A DNA stretch of 64,000 nt. Origin: Gynuella sp050296195. GTDB taxonomy: Bacteria; Pseudomonadota; Gammaproteobacteria; Pseudomonadales; Natronospirillaceae. Location: assembly GCF_050296195.1 (NCBI RefSeq), contig NZ_JBNKRB010000057.1; one strand, written 5' to 3'. Numbering within the stretch: position 1 is the first letter of the stretch; each line of letters starts with the position of its first letter. Position numbers and translations under genes: made by a program. The notes under the pieces are model-generated. The model made no database searches. It was not told the DNA's origin and worked only from the letters and a program-made list of their open reading frames with translations. This document shows, piece by piece, positions 50,401 through 54,394 of this stretch.

Positions 50401-51568
50401 GGTGGGCATATGCGCCAGGCACATTGACAGGCTTCAAATATGGCCGATCGTGATCCAAAAATGAACGTACATGTAAAATATTTTCCGTATCTTCAATGCC
50501 TTGTTCGATAAGGTCATTGATCATCTGTTGTGGATCACCGATATCACCATGTATCACCAAATGGTCAAGACCATTCAATGTAGCGCTGGTTTCAATCAGG
50601 GATTTTTTGTTGTAATCGATGCCAATCAGCTTTAGAGGGTATTGCTCCAGCTGTTTGCCACGCTCAGTTTTGTCCCGCACAACCTGATACAACTTAAACA
50701 GCATTTGCCCATCGCCACAGCCCATATCAGCGATATATCTGGGTTGCTCGGAAACCGGCTGGTGATTGAAGAGAGTGGACACGATACTTTCAAGTTCTGA
50801 AAAAAACTTTTGATGCTGGAAGCCACTTCCTAATACATTAAGTGACCGATCCACATGCTTCTCGTGCCCCTCACTATCGCGACTGAAGACTTCCTGACAA
50901 TCTCCAAAGATCACCGCGTCGATCTGAGAATACATCGGTAAATACGAAGCCACTGATGCCGTAATGAAAATCCTGCGCGCAACAAACTCACCTATCCCGG
51001 TAACCTGCCAATCGCCATCATCTGGTTCCAACCATCCACGATCATGAAAAATGTTTACCAGTTCATCGTGTACAGACAGTTTTGCATGAAAAAAAGTAAA
51101 GATCTTTTGTCCACTACCAAGCTCCAGCATGCCATGTTCATTAAGCGACAGCAGCAACGGAACTAACAGACAACCATCGAGATACATGGCGAGTTCTGGG
51201 TCAAGCTGCCACCGCTGTTTCATAAGATCAATCCAGGGTTTCAGCGTTAATTTTTTTTGCGATTGCCTGAGATATTCATCGAATGGAAACACTAGTAGTT
51301 GATGGATATTTGCAGGTAGGTGAGGCGGAGCACCATCTCTCACGTAACAGATACTGTCTTGCCTGACTCCCTCAATATAACCAAGACCTTCGAGCAGTAA
51401 CAACGCGGTCAACAAGTGACCAGCATTGGCACCGGTCCGATCAACCAAGCTTGATAGACGACATGGTTGTTCGCGCTGGATTATCGCGAATACAGATTTT
51501 TCAGCCATGGCGTGCACTACAGGTATCGCTACCAAACCATGCATATAGTTGTTCATCACTGTTAACAT
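32492..51568 (-). CDS. Trans-AT PKS protein 1: MT-GNAT-like-MT-ACP-ACP loading region and three extension modules
   Basis: The first synthase of the cluster, 6358 residues. Loading region 1-1255: AprA-like methyltransferase, a shortened GNAT-like stretch, a second methyltransferase and two tandem ACPs (Ser1099, Ser1213). Module 1: KS 1296-1735 (Cys1465, His1600, His1647), DH 1915-2190, KR 2205-2690, ACP (Ser2749). Module 2: KS 2841-3265 (Cys3008, His3143, His3183), DH 3453-3735, KR 3740-4225, ACP (Ser4292). Module 3: KS 4389-4830 (Cys4565, His4700, His4740), DH 5010-5275, KR 5285-5750, C-methyltransferase 5780-6145, ACP (Ser6232). Each KS is followed by the LPxYPF linker typical of trans-AT systems and no AT is present. 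The C-terminus, with LSDDEVDELLRKL, resembles a docking segment for the charged helix opening protein 2. The start is uncertain: ATGs at 51568, 51556 and 51544 are all possible and none has a strong ribosome site. Confidence 0.95.
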   Translation of the reverse strand: MLTVMNNYMHGLVAIPVVHAMAEKSVFAIIQREQPCRLSSLVDRTGANAGHLLTALLLLEGLGYIEGVRQDSICYVRDGAPPHLPANIHQLLVFPFDEYLRQSQKKLTLKPWIDLMKQRWQLDPELAMYLDGCLLVPLLLSLNEHGMLELGSGQKIFTFFHAKLSVHDELVNIFHDRGWLEPDDGDWQVTGIGEFVARRIFITASVASYLPMYSQIDAVIFGDCQEVFSRDSEGHEKHVDRSLNVLGSGFQHQKFFSELESIVSTLFNHQPVSEQPRYIADMGCGDGQMLFKLYQVVRDKTERGKQLEQYPLKLIGIDYNKKSLIETSATLNGLDHLVIHGDIGDPQQMINDLIEQGIEDTENILHVRSFLDHDRPYLKPVNVPGAYAHHVYGSFTHPDGTRLMPEAAYQSLVEHMSRWAEIRSRFGFLILEVHCLGTQAINQHRSQTESLNFDAYHRFSSQLLLEAADFIAATAESGLIPEFVLAKTYPRIYPFTRITLNYFRQCRWCLRIADVDDIPVLERMEKQRCEQDGMVSDFSDQVTIAQRIQQYPTGQWVATQEGKVVAVIYSQRIANDPAPRESRSPGLQWLHQDNGPVAELLYMCAYDSEVSELLYQFARYYHQITTNIEAVVGDERLVTESIINHRETEVIFPVKLSETLTRFVRRYPLDESEDDIHVEAVLDEFCVTWLIHNFSRMGIFLDQQIIYPNTLQLADTMGVEPKYRQLLDCLVDILIAHQVVDQTPQGLRANSNYFRLMPKELGVAREQFKRRFIQQYPSYTANIELVFETLDNMPAVLRGDVSIYDVVFANGDMSLFSELFIHNPVSRYFNELVAESVLAVVEQKLAAYSSDKLKILEVGAGTGGVSEAVLCRLKAYGGNVEYDYTDISGSFTRYGQKRFSDQYPFVQFKRLDIEEDPIVQGFIEQQYEVVVAANVLHDTRLVVPSLERIRKLLKPGGVFVLNEFTAMKDFLLYTGCFLHGPWLFEDPQDRLNKVCMLSSSLWEQACEKAGFEHISAYGLPFIRDAEKFRQSVLVAHAGNHMSATETANTVAKVNFSVGSNNSEVPVQQLVETVVHEILGESRAQALTDTHPFMEAGIDSIEMLELRTLLARRTGHDLTAPFLFQYNTKARVVEYFTRHGVMETPMLPETKALREQPEKERSTDVPPVPPVKTPQIPNEHMKSVINDVFIEIIGEVRDQQLAEDRPFMEAGIDSIEMLEIRTLLSRKTNQLLDAPFLFEHNTKARLYQYFSTESKTSSTIVSCQETTGEVTDDGLMLTVPCSKEESHVSAGKEGLEQAPIAVIGMALRFPGDCTDENSFWQMLANGESAVGYLPADRWQWPLSADLEEVDRGLGAGAFLERIDEFDPAFFRLGGAEAELMDPQQRLLLELSWELLENAGYKASKLAGSQTAVYVGACHFDYRELVEKASTLPEAHLSTGNHGSILANRISYFYDFHGPSVLFDTACSSSLVAIHYAVNALRHGECTLALAGGVNLMCSPMNTLAFYRAGMLSREGRCKVFDASADGYVRGEGAAFVLLKPLHEARQDGDTIHGLIRGSAVNHGGQASSLTAPSPAAQSELLKQAYRNAGVSPLTVGYIEAHGTGTSLGDPIEIQGLQTAFQQLLAEESQSLPEQPWCGIGSIKTNIGHLEGASGIAGFIKALLCVKNGALPASLNYQRLNPNIRLSGDTPFYVVQHSQSWPLPPSNQAAQPRRAGVSAFGFGGANAHVVLEQFADSSTEDGIAPVPAQIIVLSARNEQRLIAAVENLRAFLQSSVESLPVRELARVAYTLQTRREEMDVRMAVVVRSIADLCDQLDRYVAATGHGNRTLKGNVRQDKEQLSLFWSQDKQEAQAFVRECLHHERLEKLAQCWCWGADVDWQLLWTGRQVRPVTLPGYPFARERYWIESSGPDFMVSTSRLHPLVDKNISTLASYSFHSVFTGNEFYLRDHQVSGQTVLPGAAYIEMARFCVETAAEQSITRIQNLSFQRLFSVNHHHAEIFVSLSVSGSQIDFEFHSGSCGNERQVFCDGQAFFSELPWLDDKVGLNELISYVSDQLTVAQCYELLESCQLRYGGTFQVIQKFYYNAHESVTRLVLPSTPNIDNQALKLHPAILDGAFQSVVVLLAARGQGRRGSYLPLSIEAIEIIRAIPDNCYVYARPSDQPHVQTEKIRKYDISILDDQGHVCIRIHNLVLRINIDGVDADPERSFYQFPWVEKPLAVAQSNHRSGPTCYFVFGNDTQTKDVLSNQLLRSKAMDTRIILVQSGREFKYLDNDICQIDPGSEEDYVKLTQMIGEHHGLTINVLHLWSMESQINERHEPINAYLNNGFYSLLFFTKQLIKQRLNAEVYLLYFYAEANEWLSGLSGFHNTIAREHPSFHYKNVHYMTRNTASVENVAEQLVTCAMAELHPNSYDSVSVQYDGRERKIRQPQRLNLRHLEIAELTVKHSGVYLVTGGSGALGVSVAKLLCTRSEPNIVLVGRRPPEVVKAEWSASFQSQGDSVRYIQSDISYPEQVRSLIAQLKAEYGSINGIVHCAGVIRDAYVFNKTLEQAESVIAPKALGVTYLDQYTQDEKLEFFLLFSSISAVFGNPGQADYAFANAFMDAFAEHREVLRASGHRNGVCRSINWPLWQEGGMRPDEQSQAFMEQQLGLCPIPQDHGLAAVVQALYIDAPHLMYVEGNPAKIETALKIPTVSEKPISRQSLSERTGFSQADFDRQAVRFLKDMIVTEMKLSADGFDEHLPFEQFGINSLMIVKLNKALEAVFGELSKTLFFEYQTLTELAGYFIANHRDRLRELVSGKTSDHTRNIALSAVASPQSNHLNHLTSVASVSRSLQRDADDMVAIIGLSGRYPGADTLDQFWENLKYGRDSIEEIPRSRWDHDRFFDPDPDRKGRSYSKWGGFISHVDRFDPLFFNISPKEAELIDPQERLFLQTSWETLEDAGYTRRGVADKRVGVFVGVMYGEYQFFGAEAVMQGGPVVTASMYASIANRVSYFFNFHGPSIALDTMCSSSLTAIHLACDSIRNGDSEIAIAGGVNVSIHPYKYVFLSQGKFAAKDGRCRSFGADGSGYVPGEGVGAVLLKPYRQALADGDHVYGIILGSAVNHGGKTNGYAVPNPVAQADVIDRAMSRAGIRPQDVNYIETHGTGTALGDPIEITGLSRVYDKHAPARQSCAIGSVKSNIGHLESAAGIAALTKVLLQLKHHQLVPSLHSGTLNPNINFANTAFYVQQNLTVWRPPLSGEKRRIAAISSFGAGGVNAHMIIAEHRQAAMLPQSPEPQLIVLSAATQERLRIVCERLMEFVEPLADPQNVPMAAEEDLPNTISLADIAYTLQVGREAMKERVAFVASDISRLIYLISHYLDNNLDAADIYCGSNMSGSGDNAVNPGHGQISDLPSLARRWVSGANIDWKTQALNQTGRKVSLPTYPFAQERCWAPGSGDGWLAEHSLERGERLHPLIDQNISTLTQQCFVRTFKGHEFYLRDHLVDGKSILPGVAYIEMVRAASALSSPDRPMVIQQMSWTHPIEVKGSGKTIYITLQPETRGVQFEVYSDTEGQKVIHSQGLLMDDPGQERAADVVDVEAFTKGCATVYGGTDIYRQYEAVGFGYGPSFRVTQSLWVADRQALALIRLPEEARNEVSEFMLHPALMDGALRTLFWANYPATLGQGLLLVPYSIGRIEILHALPETCYAYARVLEQPANSRHDLFKYQISVLNEQGQELVRIDEFVCRPFRKQSSLQQPVSEKPVLYYQPQWLKATINQSSRKDPASDAVLMIFQSDSELLEGLTGVWRRIIRVAVGEGFKVLGDDHFEVEPSSFSDYQQLFQQLNENGLMPSAILHLWNLEQSEDTSEVLQPQGLDQGLFSMVAAFQALSTARPNHRCRCVYAYLGGADSIRPEHDAVGGFIRSTIKANPYFQAMTVQLERTLLTGNCHLALLLRELNADRNIHSSEVRLNAAGRYERRLRSLHSSGMLDQAVPLKTAGVYLLTGGLGAIGEVFARYLSERYQARLVLVGRSVQTDQTTRHIRDLELLGGKALYVQADVADSQDVQRLFATVNEHFQDLNGIFHIAGVVDNTPILQVDQMIFAKAIAAKVQGTINLDYASQSERLDFFILFSSISAMLGDFGSGSYAAANRFMDSYADKREQLRQQGQRYGRTLSINWPLWSSGGMDADLDEESQRLYENYFGMQTFDGVAGIRAFEWLLRQDCSQAVVVRGEQDKIESALGLSTSAVKVHSGAPADREISQPLSVGPEASHDPLFVNTERFLKNTLSVVIKLAPDRIDANARLQAYGIDSVMIMDLNRLLAKDIADLPGTLFFEYENISEITEYLLREHRPALEHLLGRPSDSAEAPAQQQPTAAVNTLSNNHSRFRNEMAVRHEHPGLDRASPEVSEIAVIGIAGRYPEAEDLEVFWKNLQAGADAIREIPADRWRHQQYFDSDPDCPGKSYSKWGGFIADVDKFDSLFFQISSLQAKTMDPQERLFLETAWSAIEDAGYTRATLPPSRYASKGLDVGVFVGVMWDDYAIVGAEESFHGNPVMALSNRSAVANQVSYFFDFRGPSMVVDTACSSSLVAIHQACESLRRGECLYALAGGVNVMVHPGKYVNLSRMKMLSSDGHCRSFGAGGDGYVPGEGVGAVLLKSLTQAVTDRDSIRAVIKASVVNHGGKTNGFTVPNPNAQEDLIRTAVHRAGIDPRSVNYVEAHGTGTSLGDPIEYAGLDKALGRLMDGNHVCALGSVKSNIGHLESAAGIAALTKVILQLQHQQIVPSLHSATHNPLIDFEHSAFYLPQALGPWHRVTVQEADHTETVFPRRAGISSFGAGGTNVHLIVEEYELPKSNGGHDSSSMQLIVLSAKNSERLQQKAGILSSYLTRQQELGNTIRLQDVACTLLTGREQMPERLAMVVQDMNELISRFAEYGQGREVDSLYRGNARHESELPALISEGESGKAFIRSLVAAGDIHKLARLWVSGVSLDPVQCAELTLADARRISLPTYPFIRERHWYSVPERRVSHSYQTLHPLLDKVDYSGSLGTGIRFRKTLSSAEPIVADHIVKGQKILPGVGYLEMAFTALAYIQPADNWQLNRITWSRPVVVDDRDHELELSLLKQNDDILFELRSVRQQIVHASGSFDRLQTVPVTHSFSIEQIKGNCSHLIDADHMYRKFAGQGLQYGPYFQGIDQIWKNDQEALGRLTLPSAYQSEQSVYLLHPALLDSALQTVSSLLENEAMEDSPLMPFSAENLIVFRPLSANVYVYVRHTGHHRFSVSLIDDQQRECARIETVYFRRHRDTFESFSYKPRWMMAAQTPASKPAAAGSILIVSATNGQALVRLLDQQHADSRLTHIELSAEIAPEQWFEDSLINIHRLDMVYFLAAGSEADLHSDDALQRSQQSGVLALFQLIKALQGRGLLEQPVSLKVLTRQVFGITEDLPLNPADASLIGLARVIDKEFPKIKVCCIDYLVDDAADYAGLVRQLVAEPVMEKITLTVLRDGVRYQRILERVQLPAANQSIFRPQGVYLILGGTGAIGLDTALYLSERYQARLVLVGRSELTEARQARVTQIEAAGGEVMYLQADASNRQAMQNVIDAVHDRFGVLNGVIHSVIDLVNEPITQLSEARFKQALQPKVDASYVLYQVCKEEPLDFMLFYSSGIAFEGNQGQAGYAAGCAFKDAFAHYLDQRMPYPVKTINWGYWNGAAIPEREAILQRFIEAGIEPISRSEGMESLERLLISDVHQVLTTKASSRILENMGIPLQYGIQCYPQVAPSLVVKTLAGSNYPLPESTVLQSHQQAFQRLERFAQSSLLKVFQQMGFLKHYPEVYAITELRERMKIDRQYDRLFLALLDILATAGFIELDGDSVSTHYDLSANQVGQELSVLEQTGKQLYQECAEVRGIMPLLSACLNDFPAILTGHKNHMEVMFPGGSKALVEGVYKGNRVTDYYNGLTADIVRSYIVQRLNEQPHSRIHILEVGAGTGATSSSVLEAIWEYSDHIQFTYTDISSGFISHGKKLFCERYPFVDFKVLDIENDIAAQGFEAGTIDLIYGSNVFHATRHIEHTLGQIKILLRKNGLALINEGTWVPNYTTLTFGLTSGWWLFEDAACRLPGAPLLSQARWKQLLQVSGYRNIEMRELTDSAGDSIGQSLFIAESDGEVLVETALADNLRPETSKVPTTASVVNQSVGTGSVSQPQQAQTTLLSEEQFNSQIQQYVAAVFARVLEMDASVFDVRATYDEYGIDSLVVLELNKAFEKDLGRLPSTLLFDNITIEQITTYFLTEKRSVMEKMFRGPQLAKEVPQTEYRPSHGERATGQLTTADVIHTDEGNEDLSTAPPGYDQIPNEMEALVANLSDDEVDELLRKLTGEVV
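32744..38404 (-). other. PKS module 3: KS-DH-KR-MT-ACP
   Basis: KS with Cys4565 in DTACSSSL. The DH has both motifs (His5047; Asp5209, Gln5213). The KR has the NADPH motif at 5512-5523 and Tyr5658, but the usual Asn four residues later is Cys, and the HAAG-like segment reads HSVIDLV. The C-methyltransferase SAM motif is at 5962-5971. Predicted: an alpha-methylated unit, with the beta-carbon state uncertain. Confidence 0.8.
38549..43048 (-). other. PKS module 2: KS-DH-KR-ACP, DH with altered second motif
   Basis: The KS is complete (Cys3008 in DTMCSSSL). The DH keeps His3483 and LPG, but its second motif reads MDGALR: Asp3648 is followed by Arg3652 where Gln or His is normal. The KR is complete (Tyr4127, Asn4131) and has VDN in the LDD position, which suggests A-type reduction. 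The product is either a beta-hydroxyl or an alkene depending on DH activity. Confidence 0.8.
43184..47683 (-). other. PKS module 1: KS-DH-KR-ACP
   Basis: The KS has Cys1465 in DTACSSSL and both catalytic histidines. The DH keeps the first motif (His1948, HQVSGxxxLPG) and the second (Asp2113, Gln2117). The KR has a Gly-rich NADPH motif at 2448-2459, Tyr2594 and Asn2598, and an Asp in the IRD position that usually marks B-type reduction. The carrier motif reads GINSL. The predicted product is an alpha,beta-alkene on the starter. Confidence 0.85.
47804..51568 (-). other. Loading module: AprA-type MT1, GNAT-like, MT2, ACP-ACP
   Basis: Residues 1-1255 of PKS protein 1. MT1 (about 1-500) has an N-terminal helical/winged-helix segment, a SAM motif at 280-287 (ADMGCGDG) and a His/Asp-rich stretch (HVRSFLDHDRPY, 366-377). 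A GNAT-like segment (505-650) appears to lack its second half. MT2 (665-1040) has the C-methyltransferase SAM motif ILEVGAGTGG at 855-864. Two similar ACPs follow, both with FMEAGIDSIEML around the attachment serine. MT1-pseudoGNAT-MT2-ACP is the published order of AprA, which makes pivaloyl-ACP from malonyl-ACP. The same chemistry here is inference from order and motifs. Confidence 0.75.
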
Positions 51569-51713
51569 TTTTAACTTGTCTCAATATTATCCTGGCCGTC
51601 ATCGGACAGTTATCGATGGACTTTAAAAAGCACTTTAACTGACTGCAGCTTTCTGTTACCTGCGAATAAAACGGCATATTTCCTTCCAAAACAGTACAAT
51701 CGCAGTTTTCCGG

Positions 51714-51741
51714 AGGGTAATTTCAGAATAATTTCTGTCAA
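51714..51741 (-). promoter_or_regulatory. Candidate sigma70-type promoter of the PKS operon
   Basis: On the minus strand, a perfect TTGACA (51736-51741) is followed after 16 bases by TACCCT (51714-51719), a poor -10 box. It lies about 150 bases before the first PKS start codon, within AT-rich sequence. No operator was recognised beside it. Confidence 0.3.
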
Positions 51742-52044
51742 ATACAACACCTTTTATAGATTCTATCTTTCAGATACAATTTCAAATAAACCTGAATTTT
51801 TGCGGCACGATCAAACATTTTCTCGAAAACATGTCAGAAAGCATACGAAATGTAAGTCGCCCCTCAGCCTGGTTAAGCAATTTGAGTTTTTCGCCTCAAA
51901 CGATTAATCCGACAACCAATGACCCCTTTCACTATCACCAACGAAAAACCTGGGTGTTGTGTGAAACACCTTAATTTCTCGAGGCTCGCTTTAGCTAAGG
52001 CCATTGGGATAGCCCGACACCTTGATGCCTCCCCGAATTACATT

Positions 52045-52077
52045 ATTAACCCGACATAAATGCTTTCGGGGGTTAAT
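52045..52077. repeat. Inverted repeat ATTAACCC / GGGTTAAT
   Basis: Eight-base arms at 52045-52052 and 52070-52077, with inner CGA/TCG pairing that leaves a small bulge. It could be an operator or a weak hairpin. No T-run follows on either strand, so it is not called a terminator. Confidence 0.4.
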
Positions 52078-52533
52078 AGAAAACTCCAGATTAAGTGGAA
52101 TCAGTAATTTTTTGATTACTAGAAAAATATGATCCTGAAAAACAGAATTCCTGATAAACCCTTATCAATCAGCAGGACAATTTTTCACAAAACAACAGGG
52201 TTATAAGAAACGTAATGCGCGCATAAAAACAACATTATGCATGTCATTTTTTGTCGTATAATTAAATATTAAAGAAGCCATTCGTGTTTTATTTTTGCGA
52301 ACATTAATATGCAATCCAACGTATTTTTAGTGTATTTTTTTGGCAACATATCATAAAAAACGATACCTGTTTATTACCTTATCCGTTATAAAATTTACCT
52401 TAATGAAAACCTTATTTATCATCACTGCTGTTTTAGTAGTCAGGACAGAAATGCTAAAACCTGTCGGGCATTAACCCTTACATGAACCTGACAACACTTA
52501 TCAAAACACCGTTTTGTTCCATGACTAAAATTG

Positions 52534-52550
52534 TTAACCCGGCATAATTG
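52534..52550. repeat. Second copy of a TTAACCCGRCATAAWTG motif
   Basis: TTAACCCGGCATAATTG here matches TTAACCCGACATAAATG at 52046-52062 in 15 of 17 bases, in the same orientation and about 485 bases apart. A related ATTAACCC occurs near 52470. The function is unknown; it may be a binding site upstream of the PKS operon. Confidence 0.35.
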
Positions 52551-54042
52551 ATTGCCCGGCAATAGTTGATCAATATTTGCGCTTTATACACACAAACGAG
52601 CCTTCGAAAATACAAACAACAGATCAAACTCTAAATATTTATCATTCTAATACTTATCAATTGATCCCATAATTAACTATAAAGGCATTTTATTCCTCTA
52701 TCGCACTTTGGTAGGAGAAGATCAATTTAACAACGCAACAGGCTTGGCACCGGCAGACTCATAAGAGAAAATCTAATTGGTGATGTAACCGTTAAAAACA
52801 CAATTATGAGCACCGCCTATTTACCAGACCATAAATACCTTGGAGGGTCAATTGCGCTCTTACATTCGGCCGTTCATAGTTTGCAAAAGGCTTCTATCGA
52901 GATTGATATCATGTGCCAAGATGTACCCGGGGGTTGATCTGCGATAATTTGACTGTTTTACCATCCGTCACTTCTGCAACCGAATGATCGGTTTTCTAGC
53001 GCGTCTGTTTCCCATTAATATTCACAGATGCCAAAACCATAATGGTTGTTTAGGGAACAGTTAACCAGAACCAATATCATCAAAGATCAGTTTATAATTT
53101 TGAAGGGCAATTGCAGATCAGGGGGCTCGTAAACGTCAGATTGTCGATACTGGCCGGCCAAGAAACATGACCACTCGTATTATGGCTTTAAAAACGACCA
53201 TGAACACAAGCTGATTTAGGCATGTGAGGAGACCTCGACAGACGCGATGAGGGATTGACGGAAAATAGCGCTAAAGACGAGAGGGTAAACAGTGTGTACC
53301 ATGCCATGGGGTCTCGAAATCAGATACATCAAAGAAGAAAAACGCAACCAACCGTTGACGAACAGGCAGTAGGTCACAAGCCTGAAGAAATCGATAAGGC
53401 AGGCACGGGTAGCGCATGTTTTTGGCTCAATGAAAAATGCATAAAGCGGGATGCGGGTCCGAGCCATTGGAGTAGTCAGAGCTTTGGTTGAATGAATTGG
53501 ACTTACAACAGACGCCGTTCCGTCACTCTGCTCAGGAGACGTTTGGCTGACTGTCAAAACAGGCAAATCGGACTCATCAGGTGGAAGAGTGAGTCATTAA
53601 AGCCTGGCAAGGCAATTAAAGATACAACTCCTCAAGCGTTTTACGCGTCCGCAAGACGTAGTAGTGTAGTGTCTCAAATAAATCGCATATTCAGGTGGGC
53701 TGCTGAATTCAGTTTGCAAGCGGGTACATTTACTGCAGCCTCCGTCCCACCCTTCGAGCCCCCCCCTGCAGCTGTTTTCTAAGGGACCTCTGAAAAATAG
53801 GTTTTAGTCAGGACTCCATACCAGGTCATATTCAATGGGTCTGGCGTTTTGTCGATGGTGCTGGATTGAATCTGTTTTTCGCGATCAGTCGTCGAGCAGC
53901 GTGCTTTGTCCGTTTTTCGACCTCTCTGATCGACCTCGAGATGTTTTGCGTCAGGCTTTAGACGCCGACCAACGGTATCTGCATGGATACTCACGATTTC
54001 AACAGTCTCGGCTCGAATCATCCCACGCTTATGAAGCTAGTG

Positions 54043-54247
54043 TAGTGTCCTGAATAAGACATGTATTAAGAAAGCACCGCCAGAGCGCCACAACAAGGCG
54101 CAGCTCGCAGGCAATGGCGGGGCTGCAACCCAGATGTGGCGTTCTGGCGAGCTTCTCGAAGAATGAGTGGCTAATATGACAAGATTCAAACGTGCCGCCA
54201 ATGTCTGTTGGCTGTTCATCTGAATCGCGTTTTTATTTAGGACACTA
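54043..54247. mobile_element. MITE-like element with 15-bp terminal inverted repeats
   Basis: The left end TAGTGTCCTGAATAA (54043-54057) pairs with the right end TTATTTAGGACACTA (54233-54247), 14 of 15 bases matching. Inside, CGCCAGAGCGCCAC (54078-54091) pairs with GTGGCGTTCTGGCG (54136-54149), 13 of 14. The 205-base length, nested inverted repeats, TA at both tips and lack of a transposase fit a non-autonomous element. Its parent family is not certain; TA targets suggest an IS630/Tc1-like source. A related end (TAGTGTCTCAAATAA) is at 53666-53680. Confidence 0.65.
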
Positions 54248-54394
54248 TATCCGATATTCTGAACTGTGGGTTAGTAGCAAGCACCCACTCAAAGAACCTC
54301 AAATTGACTGAATTGCATGAGTGCGGGTTTTCGACTCTGGAAAGAGCCAACGACACCCCAGGGCAAACAGGTCATTTTTCAAACGCCCTTGTCC

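Larger units (their letters stand above)
51569..54394. other. 2.8 kb non-coding boundary region with decayed mobile DNA
   Basis: This stretch lies between the PKS cluster and tyrR. No reading frame in it shows a recognisable protein family. The left 1.3 kb (to about 52880) is AT-rich and holds the PKS promoter region and short repeats. The right part has a different, more even composition. It contains terminal-repeat-like sequences near 53662 and 54043 and short open frames with no conserved motif, which fits remains of insertion sequences. It looks like an old junction between the accessory cluster and the conserved genes on the right. Confidence 0.5.

Noticed and set aside
910..51568. Acyltransferase domains within the modules
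   Set aside because: No GHSxG-type AT found between any KS and the next domain; only the short post-KS linker with LPxYPF. The system is called trans-AT.
910..51568. Long repeats that might suggest assembly error or CRISPR
   Set aside because: The repeats are homologous KS, DH, MT and ACP domains at module spacing and differ throughout; no regular short repeat-spacer array exists.
53216..53566. A 116-codon minus-strand frame in the boundary region
   Set aside because: No recognised family, no good ribosome site and an equally open frame on the other strand; more likely a trace of decayed mobile DNA.
54037..54219. A 60-codon minus-strand frame
   Set aside because: It lies inside the MITE-like element and reflects its inverted repeats rather than a gene.
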